64,000 nt of DNA, taken from positions 6,312-70,311 of the forward strand of contig CAJUAH010000021.1 in assembly GCA_910584375.1 (NCBI GenBank), in the 5' to 3' direction. How positions within the stretch are numbered: the first letter of the stretch is position 1; every line of letters begins with the position of its first letter. Both the position numbers and the translations under genes were made by a program. Below, piece after piece: positions 51,899 to 59,951 of this stretch. Source of the DNA: an uncultured Acetatifactor sp. GTDB taxonomy: Bacteria > Bacillota > Clostridia > Lachnospirales > Lachnospiraceae. The notes under the pieces were generated by a model that was not told the origin of the DNA, made no database searches, and saw only the letters and a program-made list of their open reading frames with translations.

Positions 51899-53164
51899 TT
51901 ATTTTTTACCGAAAGTGATCTCGCTGTAATATTCCAGGATACAGCCGCGCATCAGTGTCAGGGCCGCGGAAACCGCCGCCTCCCGTATGGTCTGACGGTT
52001 CCCGGAAAAATGGTATTCTTTCACAGTCACATCGCCCTTCACGCTACAGGCGATATAGACCAGTCCCACCGGCTTTTCCTCTGTCCCTCCGTCCGGTCCG
52101 GCCAGGCCGGTGACGCTCACCGCCACATCGCCTTTGGACACAAAGGCCAGGCCCCTGGCCATCTCCTCGGCAGTCTGGGCGCTGACGGCGCCGTATTTGC
52201 CCAGAGTGCTCTTCTTTACCCCCAGCAGTTTTCGCTTTGCCTTGTTGGAGTAGGTCACATAGCCGGATTTGTAGACCTCCGACACGCCGGGCACATTGAT
52301 CAGTCTGGCTGACAGCAGCCCTCCGGTGCAGGACTCGGCGCAGGTCACGGTAAGTTTATTGGCCAGCAACAGCTCCACCACCGCCCTCTCCAGCGTGACG
52401 TCCTCCTCCGTCGTATATATATTGCTGCCCATCCTGCTCTTGATCTCTTTGACCACAGGCTTGATCAGTCTGCGGGCCTCTTTCTCACTCCCTGCTTTGG
52501 CAGTCACCCGGATATGCACTTCTCCCGTCTTGGCGTAGGTGGCCAGCGTGGGATTGTCCTGCCCGTCGATCAGATCCATGAGCAGCGTCTCCACCTTGCT
52601 CTCCCCGATGCCGCACACCTTGACGGTCTGGGAGCAGATCAGCCCCGGCTCCAGTTTCATCAGATAGGGCATAACATGGTTCTCAAACATGGGTTTCAAC
52701 TCGTGGGGCGGTCCCGGCAGCAGCACGATATGGGTATCTTTTTCCGGGATGATGACTCCCGGCGCCGTGCCGTTGGGATTGGGCAGCACGAGGCCGCCCT
52801 GGGGGATCAGCGCCTGTTTCCAGTTATTCTCCGTGGGAACCGAGCCCCTGGAGGCAAAAAAATCCTCGATACATTTTCTGGAGTCCGCATCCTCCACCAG
52901 CTCCCTGCCCATGACCCGGGAGGCCACTTCCTTGGTCAGATCGTCCTCCGTGGGACCCAGGCCGCCGGACAGGATGACCACCTGCGAACGTTTTATTGCC
53001 GCGCGCAGCGTCTCCTCCAGACGTTTCTCATTGTCGCCCACCACGGTCTGGTAATAACAGGACAGCCCCAGGGAGGCACACTTTTCAGCCAGATACGCAG
53101 CGTTGGTATTTACAATATTTCCCAGCAAAAGCTCCGTTCCCACACAAATCAATTCCACTGTCAT
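51899..53164 (-). CDS. cinA: CinA: competence/damage-inducible protein (NMN deamidase)
   Basis: A 421-residue protein with an N-terminal molybdopterin-binding-like COG1058 domain (MTVELICVGTELLLGNIVNT; GGLGPTEDDLTKE) and a C-terminal CinA domain (LTVTCAESCTGGLLSARLIN; AVSVTGLAGPDGGTEEKPVG) with NMN deamidase activity in relatives. It lies 24 bp after pgsA and is followed by a hairpin and recA, as in many Firmicutes. Confidence 0.95.
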   Translation of the reverse strand: MTVELICVGTELLLGNIVNTNAAYLAEKCASLGLSCYYQTVVGDNEKRLEETLRAAIKRSQVVILSGGLGPTEDDLTKEVASRVMGRELVEDADSRKCIEDFFASRGSVPTENNWKQALIPQGGLVLPNPNGTAPGVIIPEKDTHIVLLPGPPHELKPMFENHVMPYLMKLEPGLICSQTVKVCGIGESKVETLLMDLIDGQDNPTLATYAKTGEVHIRVTAKAGSEKEARRLIKPVVKEIKSRMGSNIYTTEEDVTLERAVVELLLANKLTVTCAESCTGGLLSARLINVPGVSEVYKSGYVTYSNKAKRKLLGVKKSTLGKYGAVSAQTAEEMARGLAFVSKGDVAVSVTGLAGPDGGTEEKPVGLVYIACSVKGDVTVKEYHFSGNRQTIREAAVSAALTLMRGCILEYYSEITFGKK

Positions 53165-53188
53165 CTCTATCGCCCTCTCCGTCGTCTC

Positions 53189-53755
53189 CTACATCTGTCC
53201 CTTCATGACCGTCCTGTTTTTGACCAGATAATCCGCCAGGGATACCACGGTCAGCACCAGCGCGATCCACATGACCACATCCGTGGCGATCCTGTACCAG
53301 GACCAGAAACCGGACAGATCCAGGATCATCATGCATACCATAACCATCTGAAAAGCGGTCTTGAACTTGCCCCAATAGCTGGCGGCAATCACCACCTGAT
53401 TGTCCGCCGCCACCAGCCTGAAACCGCTGATGATAAACTCTCTGCTGATAATGACGATCACCACCCAGGCCGGAATGCGCCCCATGGCCACCAGGGCGAT
53501 CAGCGCCGCGCTGACCAGCAGCTTATCCGCCAGCGGATCCATAAATTTACCGAAATTGGTGATTAGATTATATTTTCTGGCGATCTTGCCGTCGATCATA
53601 TCCGTCAGGCTGGCTATGATAAAAATAACCAGCGCCGCCAGCTCCGGGAACAGCAAATTGCTGCCGAACCATCCTGCGTCGCCTCCCAGCAGCACTATCA
53701 CGAAAGGTACTATCAATATAACGCGGAATACCGTCAGTTTATTGGGTAGATTCAT
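53189..53755 (-). CDS. pgsA: CDP-diacylglycerol-glycerol-3-phosphate 3-phosphatidyltransferase
   Basis: A 188-residue membrane enzyme that makes phosphatidylglycerol phosphate. The CDP-alcohol transferase motif DGX2ARX8GX3DX3D appears as DMIDGKIARKYNLITNFGKF followed by MDPLADK. Four to six helices surround it. It overlaps the rimO stop by 17 bp, so translation is coupled. Confidence 0.95.
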   Translation of the reverse strand: MNLPNKLTVFRVILIVPFVIVLLGGDAGWFGSNLLFPELAALVIFIIASLTDMIDGKIARKYNLITNFGKFMDPLADKLLVSAALIALVAMGRIPAWVVIVIISREFIISGFRLVAADNQVVIAASYWGKFKTAFQMVMVCMMILDLSGFWSWYRIATDVVMWIALVLTVVSLADYLVKNRTVMKGQM

Positions 53756-55091
53756 CTTTTTCTTCCTCCTGCCATATCTCTCCGATCAGGTCGTAGGCAT
53801 TGCTGCCAGTCACCTGCACCTGCGCCAGATCGCCGGTCATCAGCGTGGCGTCGGTATGTACGAACAGAAAACCGTCCACCCCGGGAGCATCCCGGTAAGT
53901 GCGGGCCACATAGACCTCCTCGTCCGCCACCTTGCCCTCGATCATCACCGTCAGCACCTGCCCTACCGTATCCTCCGCTTTGGCAAATGCGATCTCCTGC
54001 TGCAGTTCCATGATCTCCTGCCGCCAGACTTCCTTCTGCTCCTCCGGTATCTGATCCGGCATCTCCGCGGCGGCTGTCCCCTCCTCCTGAGAATAAGGAA
54101 ATACACCCAGACGGTCAAATTCCATCTCATTGACGAAATCCACCAGTTTTTCGTGATCCTCCTGGGTCTCTCCGGGGAAACCTGTGATCAGTGTGGTGCG
54201 CAGGCAGATATCCGGTATCTCCTCCCGCAGCCTGTCAATCAGTTCCCGCAGCTGACTCTGGGTGGTGTGACGTCCCATGCGCCGCAGGATCCTGTCACTG
54301 GCATGCTGAATGGGAATATCCAGATAATGACACACCTTGGGCTCCTTTTTGATCGTCTGGATCAGCTCTTCCGTGATCTCCTCCGGGTAGCAGTACAGTA
54401 TACGGATCCAGCATATCCCCGGGATCTGCGCCAGCTCGTGCAATAGCAGCGGCAGGCTTTTCTCCCCATAGCGATCCAGGCCGTACAAGGTAGTCTCCTG
54501 CGCCACCAGTATCAGCTCTTTCACGCCCTTCCGGGCCAGGATGTTGGCCTGCTCCAGCAGGATTTCCATGGGGACGCTGCGATAATTACCCCGGATCTGG
54601 GGAATAACGCAGTAGCTGCACCGCTTGCCGCATCCCTCCGCGATCTTCAGATACGCATAGTGTCCTCCCGTGGTCAATACTCTGTCTGTATAATACTCGC
54701 AGGGTGCGTCCGGATCCTGCACAAACACGGCCTTTCTCCCGGCAAGCGCCCGCTCCACGGCGTCCGCGATCCGGTTCCTGGAGGAGGTTCCCACGATGGC
54801 GTCCACCTCCGGGATCTCCGTCAGGATCTCCCGGTGATAACGCTGGGCCAGACATCCCGCCGCCACCAGCGCCCTGACTCTCCCGCTCTTTTTCAGCTCC
54901 GCCATCTCCAGGAGCGTGTTGATACTCTCTTCCTTGGCGTCTCCGATAAAGCAACAGGTGTTTACCACCACGATCTCGCACTCATTCTCATCATCCGTAA
55001 AATCATATCCTCTTTGCCGCAGCAGATCCAGCATCTCCTCCGTATCCGCCAGATTCTTGTCGCAGCCCAGGGAAATAAACAATATCTTCAT
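53739..55091 (-). CDS. rimO: Ribosomal protein S12 methylthiotransferase RimO
   Basis: A 450-residue radical SAM enzyme modifying Asp of ribosomal protein S12. The N-terminal UPF0004 domain starts ILFISLGCDKNLADTEEMLD with its cluster cysteines; the radical SAM triad is in AEGCGKRCSYCVIPQIRG; a TRAM domain ends the protein. SLGCxKNxxDxE distinguishes RimO from MiaB. A terminator-like hairpin precedes it, followed by 55 bp to rpoZ. Confidence 0.94.
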   Translation of the reverse strand: MKILFISLGCDKNLADTEEMLDLLRQRGYDFTDDENECEIVVVNTCCFIGDAKEESINTLLEMAELKKSGRVRALVAAGCLAQRYHREILTEIPEVDAIVGTSSRNRIADAVERALAGRKAVFVQDPDAPCEYYTDRVLTTGGHYAYLKIAEGCGKRCSYCVIPQIRGNYRSVPMEILLEQANILARKGVKELILVAQETTLYGLDRYGEKSLPLLLHELAQIPGICWIRILYCYPEEITEELIQTIKKEPKVCHYLDIPIQHASDRILRRMGRHTTQSQLRELIDRLREEIPDICLRTTLITGFPGETQEDHEKLVDFVNEMEFDRLGVFPYSQEEGTAAAEMPDQIPEEQKEVWRQEIMELQQEIAFAKAEDTVGQVLTVMIEGKVADEEVYVARTYRDAPGVDGFLFVHTDATLMTGDLAQVQVTGSNAYDLIGEIWQEEEKDESTQ

Positions 55092-55108
55092 TTTTATCCC
55101 TCAAAAAA

Positions 55109-55140
55109 GGGAGAAATACTCATAGCAGAACATTTCTCCC
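55109..55140 (-). terminator. Terminator between rpoZ and rimO
   Basis: GGGAGAAAT (55109-55117) pairs with ATTTCTCCC (55132-55140). On the minus strand six T residues follow directly, a classic intrinsic terminator just after the rpoZ stop. Confidence 0.88.
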
Positions 55141-55146
55141 CCTGTT

Positions 55147-55626
55147 TTATACTTCCTGTTCCTCTTCCCGCAGATTCTCCGTTTCCTCCGCCGCAGGCTC
55201 CGTTTGTCCGCCGGTTTCCGCTTTCTCCGTACTCTCGGCAGTCTCTGCGTCCTCCGCTGTCTCCGCGTCTTCCGCTGTCGCCATGTCCGCTGCCGTCTCC
55301 GCGTCCTCCATGTCTCCCGCGTCTTCCGAGACAGATTCTGGCGTATATGCCCCGGTGCTCTCCACCACGTCATATATCTCCTGCTCTTCCATGACCTCGT
55401 CCTCGGCCAGAATCTTGATCTTGCCCTGGTTCAGTTCCTCCACGGCCATAGACAGGGGTTTCTTGCCGGCGCCGTTCACCAGAGGCTCATCGCCGCTGAT
55501 AATCTGCCTTGCTCTCTTGGATGTAGCCATCACGATGGAATACCTGCTGTTGACCACGGGCGCCTCTCCCTGCTCTACCTCGCTGTTTACTACTTTCATT
55601 AGATCCGAATAAGATGGATGTAACAT
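55147..55626 (-). CDS. rpoZ: RNA polymerase omega subunit with long acidic tail
   Basis: A 159-residue protein. Residues about 1-85 are the omega subunit (MLHPSYSDLMKVVNSEVEQG; RYSIVMATSKRARQIISGDE; KKPLSMAVEELNQGKIKIL), which stabilises the beta' subunit. The remaining 70 residues form an acidic, Ala/Glu/Thr-rich tail with imperfect repeats (ATAEDAETAEDAETAESTEK); a normal omega is about 70-90 residues. ATG at 55626 follows AAAGGAG and overlaps the gmk stop by one base. Confidence 0.93.
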   Translation of the reverse strand: MLHPSYSDLMKVVNSEVEQGEAPVVNSRYSIVMATSKRARQIISGDEPLVNGAGKKPLSMAVEELNQGKIKILAEDEVMEEQEIYDVVESTGAYTPESVSEDAGDMEDAETAADMATAEDAETAEDAETAESTEKAETGGQTEPAAEETENLREEEQEV

Positions 55627-56258
55627 TATTCTGCTCCTTTCGCGAATTCGCTCAATTCTTCTCTGATTTCTTTTATTAATGTTTCCTGTCTGGCCGGTGT
55701 GTACCGGGCGTTCTGCACCATGCTGTGGATCTGCCTGACGCATTCTTCCAGATCGTCATTAATGACTATATAATCATAGGCCTCTATGCCTTCTGATTCC
55801 TCTGCCGCGCGGGCCAGCCTCCTGGCTATGACCTCCGGAGTCTCCGTGCCTCTACCCTCCAGCCTCCTTTTAAGCTCCGCCGCGCCGGGCGGCGTCACAA
55901 ACAGCAGAAGGCAGTCCGGCACCAGCTCCCTGATCTGCAAGGCCCCCTGGATCTCGATCTCCAGGATCACATCTTTTCCCGCCTCCAGCATCTGCTGCAC
56001 ATAATCCCTGGGCGTGCCGTAATAATTCCCGCAGTAACAGGCATACTCCAGCATCCTGCCCTGCCGGATACGCTCCTGAAAGGTCTCCGTGTCCACAAAA
56101 AAGTATTCTATGCCGTCCCGCTCTCCCTCTCTGGGCGCCCTGGTGGTCATGGACACGGACAGGGCATAATTGTCATACTCCCGGGTCAGCCTCTTCATCA
56201 ATGTTCCCTTGCCGGCGCCGGAAAAACCGGAGATTACCGTCAAAACCCCTTTACTCAT
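55626..56258 (-). CDS. gmk: Guanylate kinase
   Basis: A 210-residue enzyme phosphorylating GMP. P-loop SGFSGAGKGT, GMP-binding SVSMTTRAPREGERDGIEYF and lid sequence are normal. ATG at 56258 is preferred over the one at 56264 because GGAGG is eight bases upstream. It overlaps the remA end by eight bases. Confidence 0.96.
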   Translation of the reverse strand: MSKGVLTVISGFSGAGKGTLMKRLTREYDNYALSVSMTTRAPREGERDGIEYFFVDTETFQERIRQGRMLEYACYCGNYYGTPRDYVQQMLEAGKDVILEIEIQGALQIRELVPDCLLLFVTPPGAAELKRRLEGRGTETPEVIARRLARAAEESEGIEAYDYIVINDDLEECVRQIHSMVQNARYTPARQETLIKEIREELSEFAKGAE

Positions 56259-56511
56259 CCTCATTTCCTCCGCTCTCCGCTCTGGCCCTGCCCGCTATGG
56301 TCTCGGGCAGCAGCGCCGACAGGACGATCCGGTTGTTCTCCATGACCAGAACAGCCTTGGTCTTGCGCCCCTGGGTGGCGTCGATGACCGTGCCCTCCTC
56401 CTTGGCCCGCTGCACCAGCCTTTTCACCGGAGCCGAATCCGGGCTGACGATGGCGATGATCTTGTCGGTATTAACGATATTGCCAAAACCGATATGGATT
56501 AATTTATTCAT
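56251..56511 (-). CDS. remA: RemA (DUF370), matrix-gene regulator
   Basis: An 86-residue protein (IHIGFGNIVNTDKIIAIVSP; RRGRKT-like stretch TQGRKTKAVLVMENNRIVLS). In Bacillus RemA is a ring-forming DNA-binding activator of biofilm matrix genes. The tail after residue 75 is acidic. Lies 15 bp after yicC, in the conserved yicC-remA-gmk-rpoZ order. Confidence 0.93.
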   Translation of the reverse strand: MNKLIHIGFGNIVNTDKIIAIVSPDSAPVKRLVQRAKEEGTVIDATQGRKTKAVLVMENNRIVLSALLPETIAGRARAESGGNEDE

Positions 56512-56526
56512 GAACCGTCCTCACCG

Positions 56527-57405
56527 TTATTCAATATTCTGGATCTGCTCCCGGATCTTTTCGATCTCCGTCTTCAGCTCTATGGCGCAGTTCGATATCT
56601 CCAGATCGGTGGATTTGGACAGGGTGGTATTGGCCTCCCGGTTCATCTCCTGCGCGATAAAATCCAGTTTGCGACCGATGCTGCCGCCCTCTAAAAGCGT
56701 AGCCTTCGTGGTCTCGATATGGCTGCGCAGCCGCACCAGTTCCTCGTCCACGCAGACCTTGTCCGCAAATATCGTAACCTCCGTCAGCAACCTGTTCTCA
56801 TCCACCTGGGCGTCCCCCAGTAACTCTTTCACCCGCTCTTCCAGTTTCCGGCGGTACTCCAGTACGATCACCGGGGATCTCTCTGTAATAAAATCCACCA
56901 GTTTTAACATGCCGTCCAGTTTTTCCAAGAGATCGTCTCGAAGGTGCTCTCCCTCCACAACACGGGTCTGCACAAATCCCTCCGCCGCGCCGCGGATCGC
57001 GCTCTGCAGCTCTTTCCACAACTCCTCCTCGTCGATATTCTGCTCCTCCATGGTAAACACCTCGGGATAGCGCGATAAAGTGGAAACCCGGATATCGTCG
57101 TCCAGTCCGAAATCCTCCTGCATCTGACGCAGATACTTCATATACTCTGCAGCCAGTTCCCTGTTATAACGAATACTGGCATTGTTCTCCGTATAATCCT
57201 CATAGGTGATAAACAGATCCACTTTTCCCCGTGATATATAGTTCTTCAATTCCGTGCGGATAGCGGATTCAAAAAAATTCAGTTTCTTGGGCATCTTGAT
57301 ATTCACATCCAGATACCGATGATTCACGGACTTCATTTCCACGGTAAATTTGCGATTGTTCTCGGCCACCTCGCATCTGCCGAACCCCGTCATACTCTTT
57401 ATCAT
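56527..57405 (-). CDS. YicC-family endoribonuclease
   Basis: A 292-residue protein of the YicC/YloC family (MIKSMTGFGRCEVAENNRKF at the start; AGAQVDEN-like helix LLGDAQVDENRLLTEVTIFA; LDFIAQEMNREANTTLSKS at the end). Members are stress-linked endoribonucleases. ATG at 57405 follows AGAGG; the frame to 57528 has no similarity. It heads the yicC-remA-gmk-rpoZ operon. Confidence 0.93.
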   Translation of the reverse strand: MIKSMTGFGRCEVAENNRKFTVEMKSVNHRYLDVNIKMPKKLNFFESAIRTELKNYISRGKVDLFITYEDYTENNASIRYNRELAAEYMKYLRQMQEDFGLDDDIRVSTLSRYPEVFTMEEQNIDEEELWKELQSAIRGAAEGFVQTRVVEGEHLRDDLLEKLDGMLKLVDFITERSPVIVLEYRRKLEERVKELLGDAQVDENRLLTEVTIFADKVCVDEELVRLRSHIETTKATLLEGGSIGRKLDFIAQEMNREANTTLSKSTDLEISNCAIELKTEIEKIREQIQNIE

Positions 57406-57701
57406 CTTTGCCTCTAATCTGCACATCGCCGACTGCACCCGCGGCAAAGCGCCAATCAAAATGTAAAACATCCGTCTTACACTGTACCCTGCTGCATACC
57501 GCAAGTCCCGCCTGCGATACCGCTCCAATCAGTAAGCCTTCTCTCCAAGTACAATTTCCGCGGTAAAACCCGCGCAGGCCCATAATGCTTTCCACATCTA
57601 TAGCTCGTTATATTATAATGTAGATTGTACAAATAGTCAAGCCGGGCATAAAAACTTTCACGACACTTTCATAACAAACGCATGATTTTTTCTTCCGTCC
57701 T

Positions 57702-57896
57702 GAAACAACTGTAGATGGATGCCTGATTTTTTTACTTCTTTCCTGAAACAGTTGTAGATGGATGTTTGATTTTTTTACTTTTCTCCCGAAACAGTTGTAG
57801 GTGGATGCTTGATTTTTTTACTTCTGCCCAGAAACAGTTATAGATGGATGCTTGATTTTTTTACTTCTGCCCAGAAACAGCTGTAGATGGATAATT
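57702..57896. repeat. 43-bp tandem repeat, about four and a half copies
   Basis: Units begin at 57702, 57745, 57788, 57831 and 57874 (partial), each starting GAAACA and containing GTAGATGGAT and a T tract. A degenerate half unit precedes at about 57680. The last partial unit runs into the left arm of the palindrome at 57881. The array lies in the gene-free stretch 57406-58168. Confidence 0.9.
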
Positions 57897-58028
57897 GTTC
57901 CTGGGAGAACCGTCTGGAAACGTCGGCGCTTGGCGAGGTATGCCGAATTTATTCGGCCGAGCCTAGCGTCCGCTACGTTTCCAATCGAGCGAGAGCGGGT
58001 TCGGACAGGAATAATTATCCGTCTACAG
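57881..58028. mobile_element. 148-bp MITE-like palindrome
   Basis: The outer arms (57881-57903 and 58006-58028) are 23-bp inverted repeats with two mismatches, starting CTGTAGA. Inside lie nested pairs GAACC/GGTTC, GGAAACGT/ACGTTTCC and the hairpin GCCGAA-TTTA-TTCGGC. No open frame spans it. The layout is that of a small non-autonomous mobile element or a highly structured RNA. Its left arm is continuous with the 43-bp tandem array. Confidence 0.65.
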
Positions 58029-58089
58029 CGTCCCTCGCGGATACCTATATAAAAACAGTCCTATCCGTTTCGTCGCCGCCCAAAAACGC

Positions 58090-58117
58090 TTGTCATTTCC
58101 CCGTAATTTGCTATAAT
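58090..58117 (+). promoter_or_regulatory. Sigma-A type promoter of rqcH
   Basis: TTGTCA (58090-58095) and TATAAT (58112-58117) with a 16-bp spacer, about 50 bp before the ATG. Confidence 0.65.
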
Positions 58118-58168
58118 AAAGTCTACAAGTAATAATATCTACAAGCAAAAGATCAGGAGGATACCCAC

Positions 58169-59908
58169 ATGGCATTTGACGGCGTAACCATTGCCGCTAT
58201 CGTAAAAGAACTGAACGACACCTGCCTGGGCGGCAGACTGTACAAGATCGCCCAGCCGGAAAACGACGAACTGCTGCTGACCGTCAAAACGGCCGACGGC
58301 CAAAGACGCCTGCTTTTGTCCGCAGACGCCTCCCTGCCGCTGGCCTATCTGACCACCCAAAACAAACCCAGCCCCATGACGGCCCCGGGCTTTTGCATGC
58401 TGCTGCGCAAACACCTGCAAAACGGGCGAATCACCGCCGTGACCCAGCCGGGCCTGGAGCGCATCATCCATATCGATGTGGAACATCTGGACGAAATGGG
58501 AGATCTGCGCAAAAAAACGCTGATCATAGAAATCATGGGCAAACACAGCAATATCATCTTCTGCAACGAGGACGGCACGATCCTGGACAGCATCAAGCAT
58601 GTGTCCGGCCTGGTCAGCAGCGTGCGGGAAGTCCTGCCCGGAAAACCCTACTTTGTGGTGCAAACCCAGGATAAACTGAACCCGCTGGACTGTGAACAGG
58701 AATCCTTTGTCACGGCTGTGGCAGCCCGCCCCGCGGCGCTGTACAAAGCCATATATTTAAGCTACACCGGCATCTCGCCCATCCTGGCCCAGGAGGTTTG
58801 TCACCGCAGCGGCCTGGACGGGGACAGCCCCACCGCCGCCTTTTCTCCCCGGGAACTGGAAAAGGCTTATCAAACCTTCCGGGAAATGATGGATCAGGTG
58901 CGCGACGGCAATTTCGCCCCCGCCATCGCCTACACCGGCAGACAGCCCGTCGAATACGCGGCGCTGCCTCTGACGCTGTACGGCGGCGAATCGGACAGCC
59001 TGCGGCCCTTCGATTCCGTCTCCGCCCTGCTGGAACAATATTACGCGGAGAAAAACACCCTGACCCGCATCCGCCAGAGATCTTCGGATCTGCGCCGGGT
59101 GGTACAGACCGCCCTGGAACGCAACGTCAAAAAATACGATCTGCAAATGCAGCAGATCAAAGATACGGAAAAGCGGGACAAGTACCGGGTCTACGGGGAA
59201 CTGCTCAACACCTACGGCTACAATGTGCCCGAGGGCAGCAGATCCATGGAGGCGCTGAATTACTATACCAATGAGACGGTCACGATCCCCCTGGATCCGG
59301 ACATGACCCCCGCCGAAAACGCCAAACGCTACTTCGACAAATACGGCAAGCTGAAACGCACCTATGAGGCCCTGTCTGTTTTGACCGAGGAAGTCAAGGC
59401 CGAGATCGAGCATCTGGAATCCATTGCCACGGCGCTGGATATCGCGTTGCAGGAGGAGGATCTGGCGCAGATCCGGGAGGAGCTGGCGGCCAGCGGCTAC
59501 ATCCACAGACGGGGCGGCAAGAGGGAAAAGATCACCAGCAAACCCTTCCACTATGTGAGCAGCGACGGTTTCCATATGTATGTGGGGAAAAACAATTATC
59601 AGAACGATGAACTGACTTTTAAGTTTGCCACCGGAAACGACTGGTGGTTCCACGCCAAAGGCATGCCCGGTTCCCATGTGGTGGTCAAATGCGAGGGAGC
59701 CGACACGCTGCCCGACCGCACCTTCGAGGAGGCGGCAAGGCTGGCAGCCTACTATTCTAAAGGCCGCAGCCAGGAAAAAGTTGAGATCGACTATATCCAG
59801 AAAAAACATGTGAAAAAACCGAACGGGGCCAAACCCGGATTCGTCGTGTACTACACCAACTATTCCATGATGATCGACAGTGACATATCGGGGCTGGAGC
59901 AGATATGA
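58169..59908 (+). CDS. rqcH: RqcH, ribosome quality control factor (NFACT family)
   Basis: A 579-residue NFACT protein, the bacterial Rqc2 homologue that adds alanine tails to nascent chains on stalled 50S subunits; often annotated as fibronectin-binding protein. NFACT-N starts MAFDGVTIAAIVKELNDTCL. A helical coiled-coil middle (about 280-430) follows. The NFACT-R domain has NDWWFHAKGMPGSHVVVKCE and KPGFVVYYTNYSMMIDSDIS. ATG at 58169 follows AGGAGG. A terminator is embedded at the 3' side. Confidence 0.94.
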   Translation: MAFDGVTIAAIVKELNDTCLGGRLYKIAQPENDELLLTVKTADGQRRLLLSADASLPLAYLTTQNKPSPMTAPGFCMLLRKHLQNGRITAVTQPGLERIIHIDVEHLDEMGDLRKKTLIIEIMGKHSNIIFCNEDGTILDSIKHVSGLVSSVREVLPGKPYFVVQTQDKLNPLDCEQESFVTAVAARPAALYKAIYLSYTGISPILAQEVCHRSGLDGDSPTAAFSPRELEKAYQTFREMMDQVRDGNFAPAIAYTGRQPVEYAALPLTLYGGESDSLRPFDSVSALLEQYYAEKNTLTRIRQRSSDLRRVVQTALERNVKKYDLQMQQIKDTEKRDKYRVYGELLNTYGYNVPEGSRSMEALNYYTNETVTIPLDPDMTPAENAKRYFDKYGKLKRTYEALSVLTEEVKAEIEHLESIATALDIALQEEDLAQIREELAASGYIHRRGGKREKITSKPFHYVSSDGFHMYVGKNNYQNDELTFKFATGNDWWFHAKGMPGSHVVVKCEGADTLPDRTFEEAARLAAYYSKGRSQEKVEIDYIQKKHVKKPNGAKPGFVVYYTNYSMMIDSDISGLEQI

Positions 59909-59922
59909 TCCCGGAAAAAATA

Positions 59923-59951
59923 CCGCCTAACGCAGCAGGCGGCATTTTTTT
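59923..59951 (+). terminator. Terminator of rqcH
   Basis: CCGCCT (59923-59928) pairs with AGGCGG (59937-59942), then CATTTTTTT. It lies inside the last codons of the convergent flippase gene. Confidence 0.88.

Noticed and set aside
57702..57896. CRISPR array or phage attachment repeats
   Set aside because: 43-bp units follow each other directly with no spacers, and no integrase or cas gene is near.
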